Below, in pieces: positions 33,145-41,753 of a stretch of DNA of 44,086 bases. Below the pieces are notes generated by a model. The model did no database searches, was not told where the DNA came from, and worked only from the letters and a program-made list of their open reading frames with translations. Positions within the stretch are counted from its first letter, which is position 1, and the number at the start of each line of letters is the position of its first letter. The position numbers and the translations under genes were made by a program. The DNA comes from JAAYJR01 sp964563975 (lineage in GTDB: Bacteria > Bacteroidota > Bacteroidia > Bacteroidales > Prolixibacteraceae), in assembly GCA_964563975.1 (NCBI GenBank), contig CAZLZJ010000014.1, positions 1 to 44,086 of the forward strand, given 5' to 3'.

Positions 33145-34599
33145 TCACATTATTTTAAATGAGATCGGGTCAAGATCGCGTACCTCGCCGTCATCGCCCC
33201 TGGCCTTAATATTTGCAATATAAACCAGACTATTGGGGGTTAATCTCCTGAACTGTTCTTTCTGTTCATTGGTAAAGCGATTGTTATTAGATTCCCAAAC
33301 ACTAACATAACCGCCGGCTCCTGAAACCTGCACATTAAATTGAGTTACAGTATATTTAAAATCAAAATCAAAATCCTCAAGAACTGCCATAACACCATCT
33401 TCAACAAGCAGGCGCTCTTTTCGTATTGTTCCGCCACCATGTCCGGCCACCTGGGCAACCGGATCAGGAACTTTTTTAACCCTCCACTTTGTAGTCCCCA
33501 TTAACCTTCTTTCATTACCGATAACAGCATAAACGGATACTGTGGTTCTTCTTCCCAGTTCATCAAGCTCATTGGGTTTTATAACAAATGCATTACCACT
33601 TTTAACTACTTGTCCGTTGGTCATTGTTACCTCTAAATTTTCATGAGGTATACCGCCGCCGCCTACATCAAAGGGATTATCAAGGCCGCGATAAAATACA
33701 TTCATACGTGTAGCCGACATGGTGACACTTGGACGGGTTACCTGATACTCCTGACTAAAAGGATAATTTTTTATTACTCCGGCAGGGGTTTTATATTTTA
33801 TCAATCCGCTCCATTTGAAGGTACCGGGTTCATTTGTATTGATACGATAAGTAGCCTTGCCGTCTTTTACCTCATAAGGTCTGCTGTTTATAATAATTTC
33901 AGGTTGTTGTGTTGTATCCTCGGCAGCTAAAAATACCTCAGCCAAATATTCATCCCCCTGCAGNNNNNNNNNNNNNNNNNNNNNNNNNNNNNNNNNNNNN
34001 NNNNNNNNNNNNNNNNNNNNNNNNNNNNNNNNNNNNNNNNNNNNNNNNNNNNNNNNNNNNNNNATAAGTTCCTCATCCTCTTTTTTGATCAGATCAACCA
34101 ATTCATCCCTATATTCATTAATCTTTTCTTTTAGCATTGTGGCACCCTTCTGAGTAATAAGAATTTCTGAAGGAGAGTTTAAATCATCCTGTTTTGACAA
34201 CATAAGAGTATCTCCGCTTTCAGTAACCAGAAATGATCTGTCAGGCTTGAGCGGATTGTCGGAAGTAACCGGCGAACTCCCGGATGCTCTTACGAGCTGC
34301 TCTTTCAAAGAGTAGATATATGAGATCATCTCCTCTGTTTTAACTTTCACATTATCAGCCTTCTTTTTCCATTCGCCCACTCTTGCGGCATTTTCCGCAT
34401 ATGCCTGATCAAAGGCAGAATAAACCTGCCTGTTTTTCATATCTACTGTTTTTAAAGTCTGAATAAGGCTTGAATCAACAACATTAAAAGCCTCAAGGAC
34501 CTCTGCAGCCACATTTAACGCTAACATTGCCGTTAAAACAATGTACATCATATTTATCATTTTTTGTCTCGGTGTTTCCGGACAATTTTTTGCAGCCAT
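33145..34599 (-). CDS. gldM: type IX secretion motor protein GldM (PorM), interrupted by a gap
   Basis: Inner-membrane-anchored, long periplasmic shaft of the T9SS rotary motor. The N-terminus carries the single transmembrane helix MINMMYIVLTAMLALNVAAE with a conserved Glu shortly after, then the helical bundle domain, and after the gap the stacked Ig-like domains (LQGDEYLAEVFLAAED, PDPVAQVAGHGGG, ISFKIM at the end). Left of the gap there are 178 full codons, right of it 272. Family members usually have about 515-525 residues, so about 65-75 residues, the WEV...FNKLEA segment, seem missing, more than 100 N can hold. Partners gldL and gldN flank it. Confidence 0.93.
   Translation of the reverse strand: MAAKNCPETPRQKMINMMYIVLTAMLALNVAAEVLEAFNVVDSSLIQTLKTVDMKNRQVYSAFDQAYAENAARVGEWKKKADNVKVKTEEMISYIYSLKEQLVRASGSSPVTSDNPLKPDRSFLVTESGDTLMLSKQDDLNSPSEILITQKGATMLKEKINEYRDELVDLIKKEDEELXXXXXXXXXXXXXXXXXXXXXXXXXXXXXXXXXXLQGDEYLAEVFLAAEDTTQQPEIIINSRPYEVKDGKATYRINTNEPGTFKWSGLIKYKTPAGVIKNYPFSQEYQVTRPSVTMSATRMNVFYRGLDNPFDVGGGGIPHENLEVTMTNGQVVKSGNAFVIKPNELDELGRRTTVSVYAVIGNERRLMGTTKWRVKKVPDPVAQVAGHGGGTIRKERLLVEDGVMAVLEDFDFDFKYTVTQFNVQVSGAGGYVSVWESNNNRFTNEQKEQFRRLTPNSLVYIANIKARGDDGEVRDLDPISFKIM
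33964..34063. other. assembly gap (100 N) inside gldM
   Basis: A placeholder run of exactly 100 N. The reading frame happens to be kept across it, but comparison with the usual GldM length suggests the true gap is nearer 200 bp. Its edges show no shared sequence. Confidence 0.99.
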
Positions 34600-34623
34600 A
34601 CTATTTGGTGTTACTTCTAAATT

Positions 34624-35595
34624 TTACTTTTTGTAACTCATTGCTCCCAGCATATTACCATAAATGGTATTAAGAGCTTCCAGATGCTGATTTAAACTTT
34701 CAGCATTTGTTTTATACTTCTGAAGTTCAGAAACAGACGATGCCAGGATTTCACTCATTTGATTAAGGTCGCTACTTAATTTACTGCCTGCCTCAAACTG
34801 ATTTTTTGTTCCTTGAAGCTGCTGTTCAAAACTTTCATTTAGTGCAAGGATATTTTTATTCAACATCTCCAGATTTCCTGAGTACTGTTTTGATCCTTCT
34901 CCTATATTTTTCATTTGATTAACAATCGAGCCGGAGGCTTCATCTATTGTTTCAGCAATTTTTTTACCCGTCTGAGTAAGATTTGCCGTAAAATCTTCAC
35001 TGCTTTTGATCAGCTTATCAATTGTCCCTTTACCGGTGTCAGAAAGTTGTTGTGAAGTTGAAGAGTATGAATCTATTAACTTATCTATTGAAGTATTTAA
35101 AGATTCATTTGCACGTTTATTAATATCGGTAAATGAATATATTGACTCTGACGCTGAACTCAGGTTTTTTACATACATATCTGTAGCAAGTGTTGCTGAC
35201 GAAATATCACTTATTCCCCTGGCAGCATTGGACAGATCGTTTAATCCCTTACCGACCTTTTCCAGTAACTCAGGAGATAAGTCGGACGAGGAAAACATTT
35301 GATCCAACCCGCGCTTCCTTCCTTTATTTAACTCTTCAATATCCAAAAGGTCGTAATCTTCACGTAATTCGGGATATACCTTACCCCATTCAGGTATTTC
35401 CAATGGTGGTTCAAATGCTGATAAAAAGAATATAAAAGCTTCAGTTATTAAACCTATAGTAAGAAATAATCCTGAATACTGCCAGTGCTGAAGTTTAAAA
35501 AGCGCCCCGAGCATTACTATTGAAGCACCCCATCCATAAACATAACCCATGAATGTTTTCCAGCGTTTTGTTTTAAAAATTTCTCCCAGATTCAT
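34624..35595 (-). CDS. gldL: type IX secretion motor protein GldL (PorL)
   Basis: Inner-membrane stator of the T9SS motor, which with GldM uses the proton gradient. Two transmembrane helices are visible at about 15-33 (GYVYGWGASIVMLGALF) and 41-61 (GLFLTIGLITEAFIFFLSAF). Glu 52 in the second helix corresponds to the essential intramembrane Glu (Glu49 in Flavobacterium johnsoniae). KLQHW between the helices is the lipid-binding motif of the family. The rest, about 250 residues, is a helical coiled-coil-rich cytoplasmic tail. 323 residues is long compared with GldL of flavobacteria but similar to PorL of Bacteroidales. Confidence 0.94.
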   Translation of the reverse strand: MNLGEIFKTKRWKTFMGYVYGWGASIVMLGALFKLQHWQYSGLFLTIGLITEAFIFFLSAFEPPLEIPEWGKVYPELREDYDLLDIEELNKGRKRGLDQMFSSSDLSPELLEKVGKGLNDLSNAARGISDISSATLATDMYVKNLSSASESIYSFTDINKRANESLNTSIDKLIDSYSSTSQQLSDTGKGTIDKLIKSSEDFTANLTQTGKKIAETIDEASGSIVNQMKNIGEGSKQYSGNLEMLNKNILALNESFEQQLQGTKNQFEAGSKLSSDLNQMSEILASSVSELQKYKTNAESLNQHLEALNTIYGNMLGAMSYKK

Positions 35596-35626
35596 ATTAA
35601 GTAAAATAAAAAGATTAGAGATTCAT

Positions 35627-36967
35627 TTATTTAAATTCTTCACCAAAAGTAGACCTGACACACCTGAATCCCAAATAAGATTTGGTTGTATCCTGATATT
35701 CATAACTTCTGGTTGATACTTGTATAAAGTAGGCTATATCTTTCCAGGAACCACCGCGAACTACCTTTCTCTTCATAACCGGAGGGTCGTCCGGCCGGGC
35801 ATTATATGTAAAAGTAGGATTCAGGTCACTAAAATAGTTATACCCTGCTTCATCATATGCTGTTTCTGTCCATTCTGCAACATTACCTGCCATATCATAC
35901 AATCCGTACTCATTGGGCTCATAACTCCCAACCTTCATGGTTGTGATCCCTCCGTCTTCAACATAATTACCTCTTAACGGCTTGAAATTGGCAAGGAAAA
36001 CTCCCTTTTTGTCTCTTGTATAATAACCACCCCAAGGGTACATCGAAAACTCCTTTTTTCCTCTTGCCGCATATTCCCATTCAATCTCTGTGGGCAGGCG
36101 ATATTCCTGCAGCGTAGGTTGCTTTTTTGTTATGAGATAATCACTTTGTATTTTGGTGCGCCAGTTACAAAAAGCCATTGCCTGTTTCCAGGTAACCCCG
36201 ACTACCGGGTAATCATCAAATCCGGGATGCCAGAAATAACGGGTAGCCCAGGGCTCATTGTATGAATAGGTAAAATCTCTTATCCAGCAAAGTGTGTCCG
36301 GATATACATAAACAAAATCGGAAAGAATAAACGACGATCTGTTTTCGATTGGTTTCAGCTCTCCGCGACTGTCATAAACATTACCCTCATATCTCTGTGT
36401 CTCAAAATTGTAACTATTCGAGCGTTTAGCTGCCTGTTGCAAATCTATCCACCAATATTCATAAATAAGTTTTCTGGTATCAATCTCTTTTTTACCAAAA
36501 AAACGTTCATTTTCAGGCATATACAAATCGGTCATTGCCATTTGATAATCAGGGTCTTTCCAATTAATCTTTTCTCTCCAGTTTATACGGGGCGGATCAA
36601 GTGGAGTGCCCTGTCTGTCTTCTGTAATAATAAATTCGGGATATTGCTCTCCTAATAACCTGCGTGCAATCGAGTCTCTGACCCAATTTACAAACTGCCG
36701 GTATTCATTATTGGTAATCTCGGTATCATCCATCCAAAAAGCATCCTGAGAAACTGTCCTGGTTGATGTGCCGGCCATGGTAGGATCCTGATCGCTCGGA
36801 CCGATATTAAAACTTCCGCGCCTGACATAAACCATTCCATAAGGTTGTGACTCTCTCCACTTGGACCTGCCTTGTACCCCGACCAATTCTCCGTTACCAG
36901 ACTTATTGCATCCGGCAAATCCGAGAGTACTCAGAACTAAAACTGTTATTGAAAAAAAATTTTTCAT
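35627..36967 (-). CDS. gldK: type IX secretion lipoprotein GldK (PorK)
   Basis: Outer-membrane lipoprotein of 446 residues, ring-forming partner of GldN. The lipoprotein signal ends LGFAGCN (Cys about 20). The body has the FGE-sulfatase-like fold: FWMDDTEITNNEYRQFVNW, PVVGVTWKQAMAFCNWR, EYRLPTEIEWEYAARG, YGLYDMAGNVAEWTE and VVRGGSWKDIAYFIQVSTR. The catalytic cysteines of true formylglycine enzymes are not expected to matter here. It is the second gene of the operon, 17 bp after porP/sprF and 31 bp before gldL. I call it GldK proper because it stands in the conserved K-L-M-N order. Confidence 0.95.
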   Translation of the reverse strand: MKNFFSITVLVLSTLGFAGCNKSGNGELVGVQGRSKWRESQPYGMVYVRRGSFNIGPSDQDPTMAGTSTRTVSQDAFWMDDTEITNNEYRQFVNWVRDSIARRLLGEQYPEFIITEDRQGTPLDPPRINWREKINWKDPDYQMAMTDLYMPENERFFGKKEIDTRKLIYEYWWIDLQQAAKRSNSYNFETQRYEGNVYDSRGELKPIENRSSFILSDFVYVYPDTLCWIRDFTYSYNEPWATRYFWHPGFDDYPVVGVTWKQAMAFCNWRTKIQSDYLITKKQPTLQEYRLPTEIEWEYAARGKKEFSMYPWGGYYTRDKKGVFLANFKPLRGNYVEDGGITTMKVGSYEPNEYGLYDMAGNVAEWTETAYDEAGYNYFSDLNPTFTYNARPDDPPVMKRKVVRGGSWKDIAYFIQVSTRSYEYQDTTKSYLGFRCVRSTFGEEFK

Positions 36968-36984
36968 AGCTCAGCATATATGGC

Positions 36985-37938
36985 TTATAAAAATCTAATA
37001 CTCTTATATTTTTTATTTCTGTCTCTTTCCAAATCAATTGAATAATTTATAAAAAGCTCATGTGATGCAAATCCATAATAACCTATTGAAGAGGTCACAA
37101 GATCAAATGAATAACCCAAATTCAATCCATTGAACAACTCAATCCCTAATAATAAGGCAACTGCATCATTCATACGAAATGAAACGCCTCCCCAAAAACG
37201 ATCATCATAAATAATATTTGCATTCACATCCAACTGCCATCCGGCCAGGTCAGTTTTAAAAAAAACCGATGGCCGCACCTCAAATAACGGATCAGGCAGT
37301 TTAATATTGTATCCACCCATGAAATAATAATGTCTTGATAAATATGCACTTACTAATTCTGAGAAACTTATGGGCGCTTGATTAAGGTGCGTTGCCGATA
37401 CTCCCAAATAATATTTGTTAGAGGAAAGATAGAGACCGGCACCCAGATCAAAAGCCATCTGACTGTTCTCTCCCTGAGGAATATAAGGATCAGAATCAGG
37501 CTGAGTATAGATTCCAAGATTATCATCATCAGGAATCATCCATTCACCATTAATGCTTTTATTGAATAAACCTACAGATAAGCCAACTCCCAGTTTCCCA
37601 ATACTCAAATCTGCTTTATAAGCATAACTGGCATTAATTGACAAGTTTTTTTCAAACCCTAACTGATCATTAACAATATTCAGTCCTAATCCACCAGGAT
37701 TACCAAAAATATCCAAAGCAGCATCTACTGCAAAAACAGTTGTTTTAGGAGCACCTTTCATCCCTTCCCACTGATAACGTTTTAAAATCAAGCCATTAAT
37801 TGCATCCCCGGCACCGGAAAAACCCGGATTGACTCCCAATTTGTAAAACATATTGTTCGTAAACTGAGGATCTTGCTGACTAAAAGCCAGAATATTAAAT
37901 ATTATTAACAAATATAATAAAGAAAATATTTTTTTCAT
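36985..37938 (-). CDS. porP: type IX secretion outer-membrane protein PorP/SprF
   Basis: Outer-membrane beta-barrel of 317 residues in the T9SS. The Met at 37938 gives a proper signal peptide (MKKIFSLLYLLIIFNILAFS) and the mature N-terminus QQDPQFTNNMFYKLGVNPGF, which is the family hallmark. The frame stays open upstream to 38034, but that stretch is not a plausible leader. Alternating hydrophobic strands such as GLGLNIVNDQLGF, LSINASYAYKADL and KYYLGVSATHLNQ fit a barrel. It opens the operon leading to gldKLMN, the order known from Porphyromonas gingivalis. Confidence 0.93.
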   Translation of the reverse strand: MKKIFSLLYLLIIFNILAFSQQDPQFTNNMFYKLGVNPGFSGAGDAINGLILKRYQWEGMKGAPKTTVFAVDAALDIFGNPGGLGLNIVNDQLGFEKNLSINASYAYKADLSIGKLGVGLSVGLFNKSINGEWMIPDDDNLGIYTQPDSDPYIPQGENSQMAFDLGAGLYLSSNKYYLGVSATHLNQAPISFSELVSAYLSRHYYFMGGYNIKLPDPLFEVRPSVFFKTDLAGWQLDVNANIIYDDRFWGGVSFRMNDAVALLLGIELFNGLNLGYSFDLVTSSIGYYGFASHELFINYSIDLERDRNKKYKSIRFL

Positions 37939-38008
37939 ACTCCTGATTACACACGTGCTGACTAATTTTTGAATCCCCGATAAAGAAATAAAAAAATGTC
38001 GACCGTAA

Positions 38009-38016
38009 CAAAAATA
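38009..38016 (-). promoter_or_regulatory. possible T9SS operon promoter -7 box
   Basis: Read on the minus strand this is TATTTTTG, matching TAnnTTTG, about 70 bp before the porP start codon. A TTTG (minus strand, 38035-38032) lies 15 bp further upstream, a shorter spacing than usual. It would serve the secretion operon independently of topA. Confidence 0.4.
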
Positions 38017-38054
38017 TATTAACCCGGTTTGCAAAGAACGCTTTCATTTTCTTA

Positions 38055-39197
38055 TTATTTTGATAAATTATCCATTTTTTGTATAAATTTTATCCATCGG
38101 CAGGGAATTTCATTCTTTTTAGCTATCATATAATCTTTTTCTGAACATGCTATCTCCATTTTTTCACCGGTCATTAAAGATATTTCAAACCACCATCTTT
38201 CAGTATCCGGCTCCCTTAAAAAAACTACCGGCTGTTCCAGTCCGGTAATCTCTACTTTATATACTAATCTCTTACCAAAGGGCCTCCTGTTACCAAAACC
38301 TTCAATAAAATACCATATTATTTCCGCGGCAAGCTTAAAAGTCTGATCATTAATATCATCATTATAATTTATTCCAAACAAGCCAAATACTTTAAGCCTG
38401 CTGCTCAATCCGGCAAATTGTGACAGCAGGCAAATCTCCTCTCCTCTTAATCCGTTTGGGTTTTTCTGATAAGTTGCAGGAGCAAATCCATAACTAACTA
38501 CTCCCATATCCAATGAAAGCACGTCAGAGTTCCTTAATAGTGGTTCTACAGATAAAAAATTATCGCGCAATTGACCAAGGCGCAAATATTCACCGGATAC
38601 AGCATATTTATTAATCAGGTTTTCACCTGTAAGATGATTTTGGAAACCTATCAGATTAAATTGAAAAAGACCGGTCAATTTTTTAAAAATACCGGTAAGA
38701 AAATTTTCAAATGAAGATTGTTCATTATCTCTTTTTACATCAAATATAGAATCTGCCACTGAAAGTGTAAAAAGATTATCGTTGCTGTATGCTTCGCATA
38801 TACCTGCAGTTAAATCCTGGCTTCCCCCGATTACTATCGTAACAACATCCATTTCCCGGCAAACCTCAACAATATCTCTTAATGCCAGATAAGATCCTCT
38901 TTTTGTAGCTGAAGGCTTTAAATTTCCCAAATCGGCAATTACTGACCTGCCGGAAGGTAAAGCCAGATTATATAAATAACTCCTTATTTTATCTGTCAGG
39001 AATTTCTGATCTTTATCAAACTTGCCATTATAAAAGGGGGCTCCTGCAATTACAATATTCAAATTATGAAAGTTTGAGTCCGTGATATTTTCAGTTGTTT
39101 GCCGGATAGCCCATCCCAAAGAAAATTTATCAGGCTTACTGCCACATGCAGCAAATATTTTTGGATCAACGGCATCAAAATAATTCAGGATATCCAT
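38055..39197 (-). CDS. arginase/formimidoylglutamase-fold protein lacking metal ligands
   Basis: Cytoplasmic protein of 380 residues with the ureohydrolase fold as annotated in Bacteroidota relatives, where it sits beside topA. Residues that bind the two manganese ions in arginases are degenerate: the GGDHS motif reads IGGSQDLT (residues 123-130), the DAHxD motif reads SVADSIFD (146-153), and SFDIDxxDP reads SLDMGVVSYGFAP, keeping only the first Asp. It is therefore probably not a working arginase or formimidoylglutamase. It follows topA by 18 bp, and porP/sprF begins 116 bp later on the same strand. Role unknown. Confidence 0.8.
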   Translation of the reverse strand: MDILNYFDAVDPKIFAACGSKPDKFSLGWAIRQTTENITDSNFHNLNIVIAGAPFYNGKFDKDQKFLTDKIRSYLYNLALPSGRSVIADLGNLKPSATKRGSYLALRDIVEVCREMDVVTIVIGGSQDLTAGICEAYSNDNLFTLSVADSIFDVKRDNEQSSFENFLTGIFKKLTGLFQFNLIGFQNHLTGENLINKYAVSGEYLRLGQLRDNFLSVEPLLRNSDVLSLDMGVVSYGFAPATYQKNPNGLRGEEICLLSQFAGLSSRLKVFGLFGINYNDDINDQTFKLAAEIIWYFIEGFGNRRPFGKRLVYKVEITGLEQPVVFLREPDTERWWFEISLMTGEKMEIACSEKDYMIAKKNEIPCRWIKFIQKMDNLSK

Positions 39198-39215
39198 CTG
39201 GTTTCACTTTAATCT

Positions 39216-41552
39216 TTAACTACTCTTTTTTTTGGTTTTTTTTGATTTTGACAAAGCGCTCTCAATTATCTTTTTACACTCTTCCAGAGTCAATTCATCT
39301 GCATTAACTTTTTTGGGTATTTTATAGTTTTTCTTTTTATATGAAATATAAGGTCCCCACCTTCCGTTTAAAACTTTTATTTCAGGATCACTATCAAATA
39401 TTTTAATAACAGCCTTCTGATCCTTTTCACGTTTTAACCGGATAAGCTCTGTTGCACGCTCTAAAGTAACCGTAAAGGGATCATCGTCACTTTTAAGTGA
39501 AACAAATTTATTATCATGCCTCACATAAGGGCCAAATCTTCCAATATTGACAGTAACTTTCTTATTTTCAAAATCGCCCAATTCGCGTGGCAATTCAAAT
39601 AACTTTAAAACTTCCTCTATAGTGATGGTCTCAATATGCTGCCCGGTTCTAAGACTGGCAAACTGTGGCTTTTCGGCACCCTCTTCAACAGAAGGCTTAC
39701 CTAACTGGGCAATTGCTCCATAACGGCCTATCTTCACTGAAACCTGTTTCCCGGTCTTTGGATCATCCCCTAAAATACGCTCACCCTTTGAGCGTTCTGA
39801 ATTTTTCAACACGCTCTCCACCTGATTATGAAATGGTTTATAAAATTCATCAATCATCTGGTTCCATAACTTTTCTCCTAAAGCTATATCATCAAACTCT
39901 TTTTCAACACTGGCAGTAAAGTTATAATCCATTATCTGCTCAAAATTCTCAACTAAAAAATCATTCACGACCATACCAACGTCTGTAGGGAAAAGCTTGG
40001 ATTTTTCAGTACCGTAAATTTCAATTTTTTGAGTCTCGGAAATCTTATCCTTTTTTAACTGCAACACACTGAACTCTCTTTCAATACCCTGTCTGTCTTC
40101 TTTAACTACATAATTTCTATTTTGAATGGTAGTTATTGTCGGAGCATAAGTTGAAGGTCTTCCAATACCCAGCTCTTCGAGCCGTTTTACCAGTGAGGCT
40201 TCCGTGTATCTTGGAGGCTTCTGTGAATAACGCTGTGTGGCAAAAATTGATTCCATGGGAAGCTCATCATTTTTCCTGAGAAGAGGAATGATCTGCTGAC
40301 CGGTTTGACTAATATTATCATCCTCGGCAGATTCAATATACACTTTTAAAAATCCATCAAATATAAGAACCTCACCCGTAGCAATAAATTTTTCGGTAAG
40401 ACCCGAAATATTAATTGTAGCTACTGTCCTTTCAAGTCTGGCATCAGCCATTTGAGAGGCTATTGTCCTTTTCCAGATAAGCTCATATAATCTTTTTTCC
40501 TGAAAAGTTCCCTCAACCGAATCATTATCAATATATGTCGGACGAATAGCTTCATGTGCTTCCTGAGCTCCTTTCGATTTTGTTTTATATTTCCTTGTTT
40601 TATGATATTTTTCACCATGAAGATCAACTATTGTCCTGGCTGCAGAACCTAATGCCAAGTTTGACAGATTAACAGAATCCGTACGCATATAAGTTATTTT
40701 TCCACTTTCATAAAGTCGTTGTGCAACAACCATAGTTTGTGATACGGAAAATCCTAATTTCCTGCTTGCTTCCTGTTGAAGTGTAGAAGTCGTAAAAGGC
40801 TGGGCCGGAGATCTTTTTGAAGGTTTTTTTTCAATATCTTCAACAGAAAAACTGGCTGAACGACACTTTTCCAAAAAAGAGTGAGCCTCCTTTTTTGTTG
40901 AAAATTTTTTAGATAACTCCGCCTTTAAATCAGTAATATTCCCATTTTCATCTTTTACTTTAAAAGTACCCGTCACCCGGAAATAAAATTTACTTTCAAA
41001 ATTAATTATTTCACGCTCCCTTTCAACAATCAGACGAACAGCAACCGATTGTACTCTCCCTGCTGAAAGAGCGGGTTTTACCTTTTTCCACAAAACAGGT
41101 GACACTTTAAATCCCACAATACGATCAAGCACCCTTCTGGCCTGTTGTGCATTTACCAGGTTTTGATCAATATAACGCGGGTTTTTTATGGCATTCAAAA
41201 TTGCATCCCGGGTAATTTCATGAAATACAATACGCCTTACTTTTGAGTCATCAAGGTTAAGAACCTCTTTCAGATGCCATGCAATTGCTTCTCCCTCTCT
41301 ATCCTCATCAGAAGCCAGCCAGACTGTTTCTGCCTCTTTGGCTAATTTTTTAAGCTGACTGACTATTTTCTTTTTATCATTGTTAATGATATATTGGGGT
41401 TGATAGTTATTTTCAAGATCAATTCCAAAATCTTTTTTTTGTAAATCCCTGATATGACCCATACAGGATGTAACCAAATAATCGTCCCCTAAAAATTTTT
41501 CAATTGTTTTGGCTTTTGCCGGTGATTCTACTATTACCAGGTTTTTATACAT
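39216..41552 (-). CDS. topA: DNA topoisomerase I
   Basis: Type IA topoisomerase, 778 residues, relaxing negative supercoils. N-terminal Toprim domain (MYKNLVIVESPAKAKTIEKF; ASDEDREGEAIAWHLKE), then GRVQSVAVRLIVERE, the catalytic Tyr in GKITYMRTDS and GRPSTYAPTI. The C-terminal third has at least three short repeats with the GRxGxY pattern (KIGRYGAIAQLG, NIGRFGPYVRHD, NGRWGPYISYKK) instead of cysteine zinc fingers, as is usual in Bacteroidota. It ends in a lysine-rich tail. It diverges from the penicillin-binding protein gene across 201 bp. Confidence 0.96.
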   Translation of the reverse strand: MYKNLVIVESPAKAKTIEKFLGDDYLVTSCMGHIRDLQKKDFGIDLENNYQPQYIINNDKKKIVSQLKKLAKEAETVWLASDEDREGEAIAWHLKEVLNLDDSKVRRIVFHEITRDAILNAIKNPRYIDQNLVNAQQARRVLDRIVGFKVSPVLWKKVKPALSAGRVQSVAVRLIVEREREIINFESKFYFRVTGTFKVKDENGNITDLKAELSKKFSTKKEAHSFLEKCRSASFSVEDIEKKPSKRSPAQPFTTSTLQQEASRKLGFSVSQTMVVAQRLYESGKITYMRTDSVNLSNLALGSAARTIVDLHGEKYHKTRKYKTKSKGAQEAHEAIRPTYIDNDSVEGTFQEKRLYELIWKRTIASQMADARLERTVATINISGLTEKFIATGEVLIFDGFLKVYIESAEDDNISQTGQQIIPLLRKNDELPMESIFATQRYSQKPPRYTEASLVKRLEELGIGRPSTYAPTITTIQNRNYVVKEDRQGIEREFSVLQLKKDKISETQKIEIYGTEKSKLFPTDVGMVVNDFLVENFEQIMDYNFTASVEKEFDDIALGEKLWNQMIDEFYKPFHNQVESVLKNSERSKGERILGDDPKTGKQVSVKIGRYGAIAQLGKPSVEEGAEKPQFASLRTGQHIETITIEEVLKLFELPRELGDFENKKVTVNIGRFGPYVRHDNKFVSLKSDDDPFTVTLERATELIRLKREKDQKAVIKIFDSDPEIKVLNGRWGPYISYKKKNYKIPKKVNADELTLEECKKIIESALSKSKKTKKKSS

Positions 41553-41723
41553 AAAATACTGCTTTTAAAAAAATTTCTGCAAATTAAAGCAATAGAATTG
41601 CCATGATCAAATAATCTATTATTTATTTTTTTCTATTTATTTGATAGTGATTAATTTAATTTTAAAAAAATAATATATTTCAGACCTGTACCGTTTAATA
41701 AACAATACCATTACAGAAACATT

Positions 41724-41731
41724 TATATTTG
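41724..41731 (+). promoter_or_regulatory. promoter -7 box for the penicillin-binding protein
   Basis: TATATTTG, an exact match to TAnnTTTG, ends 22 bp before the first possible ATG. No clear TTTG stands 19-21 bp further upstream. Confidence 0.5.
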
Positions 41732-41753
41732 TTGAATTATTTTTAAGTCATAA

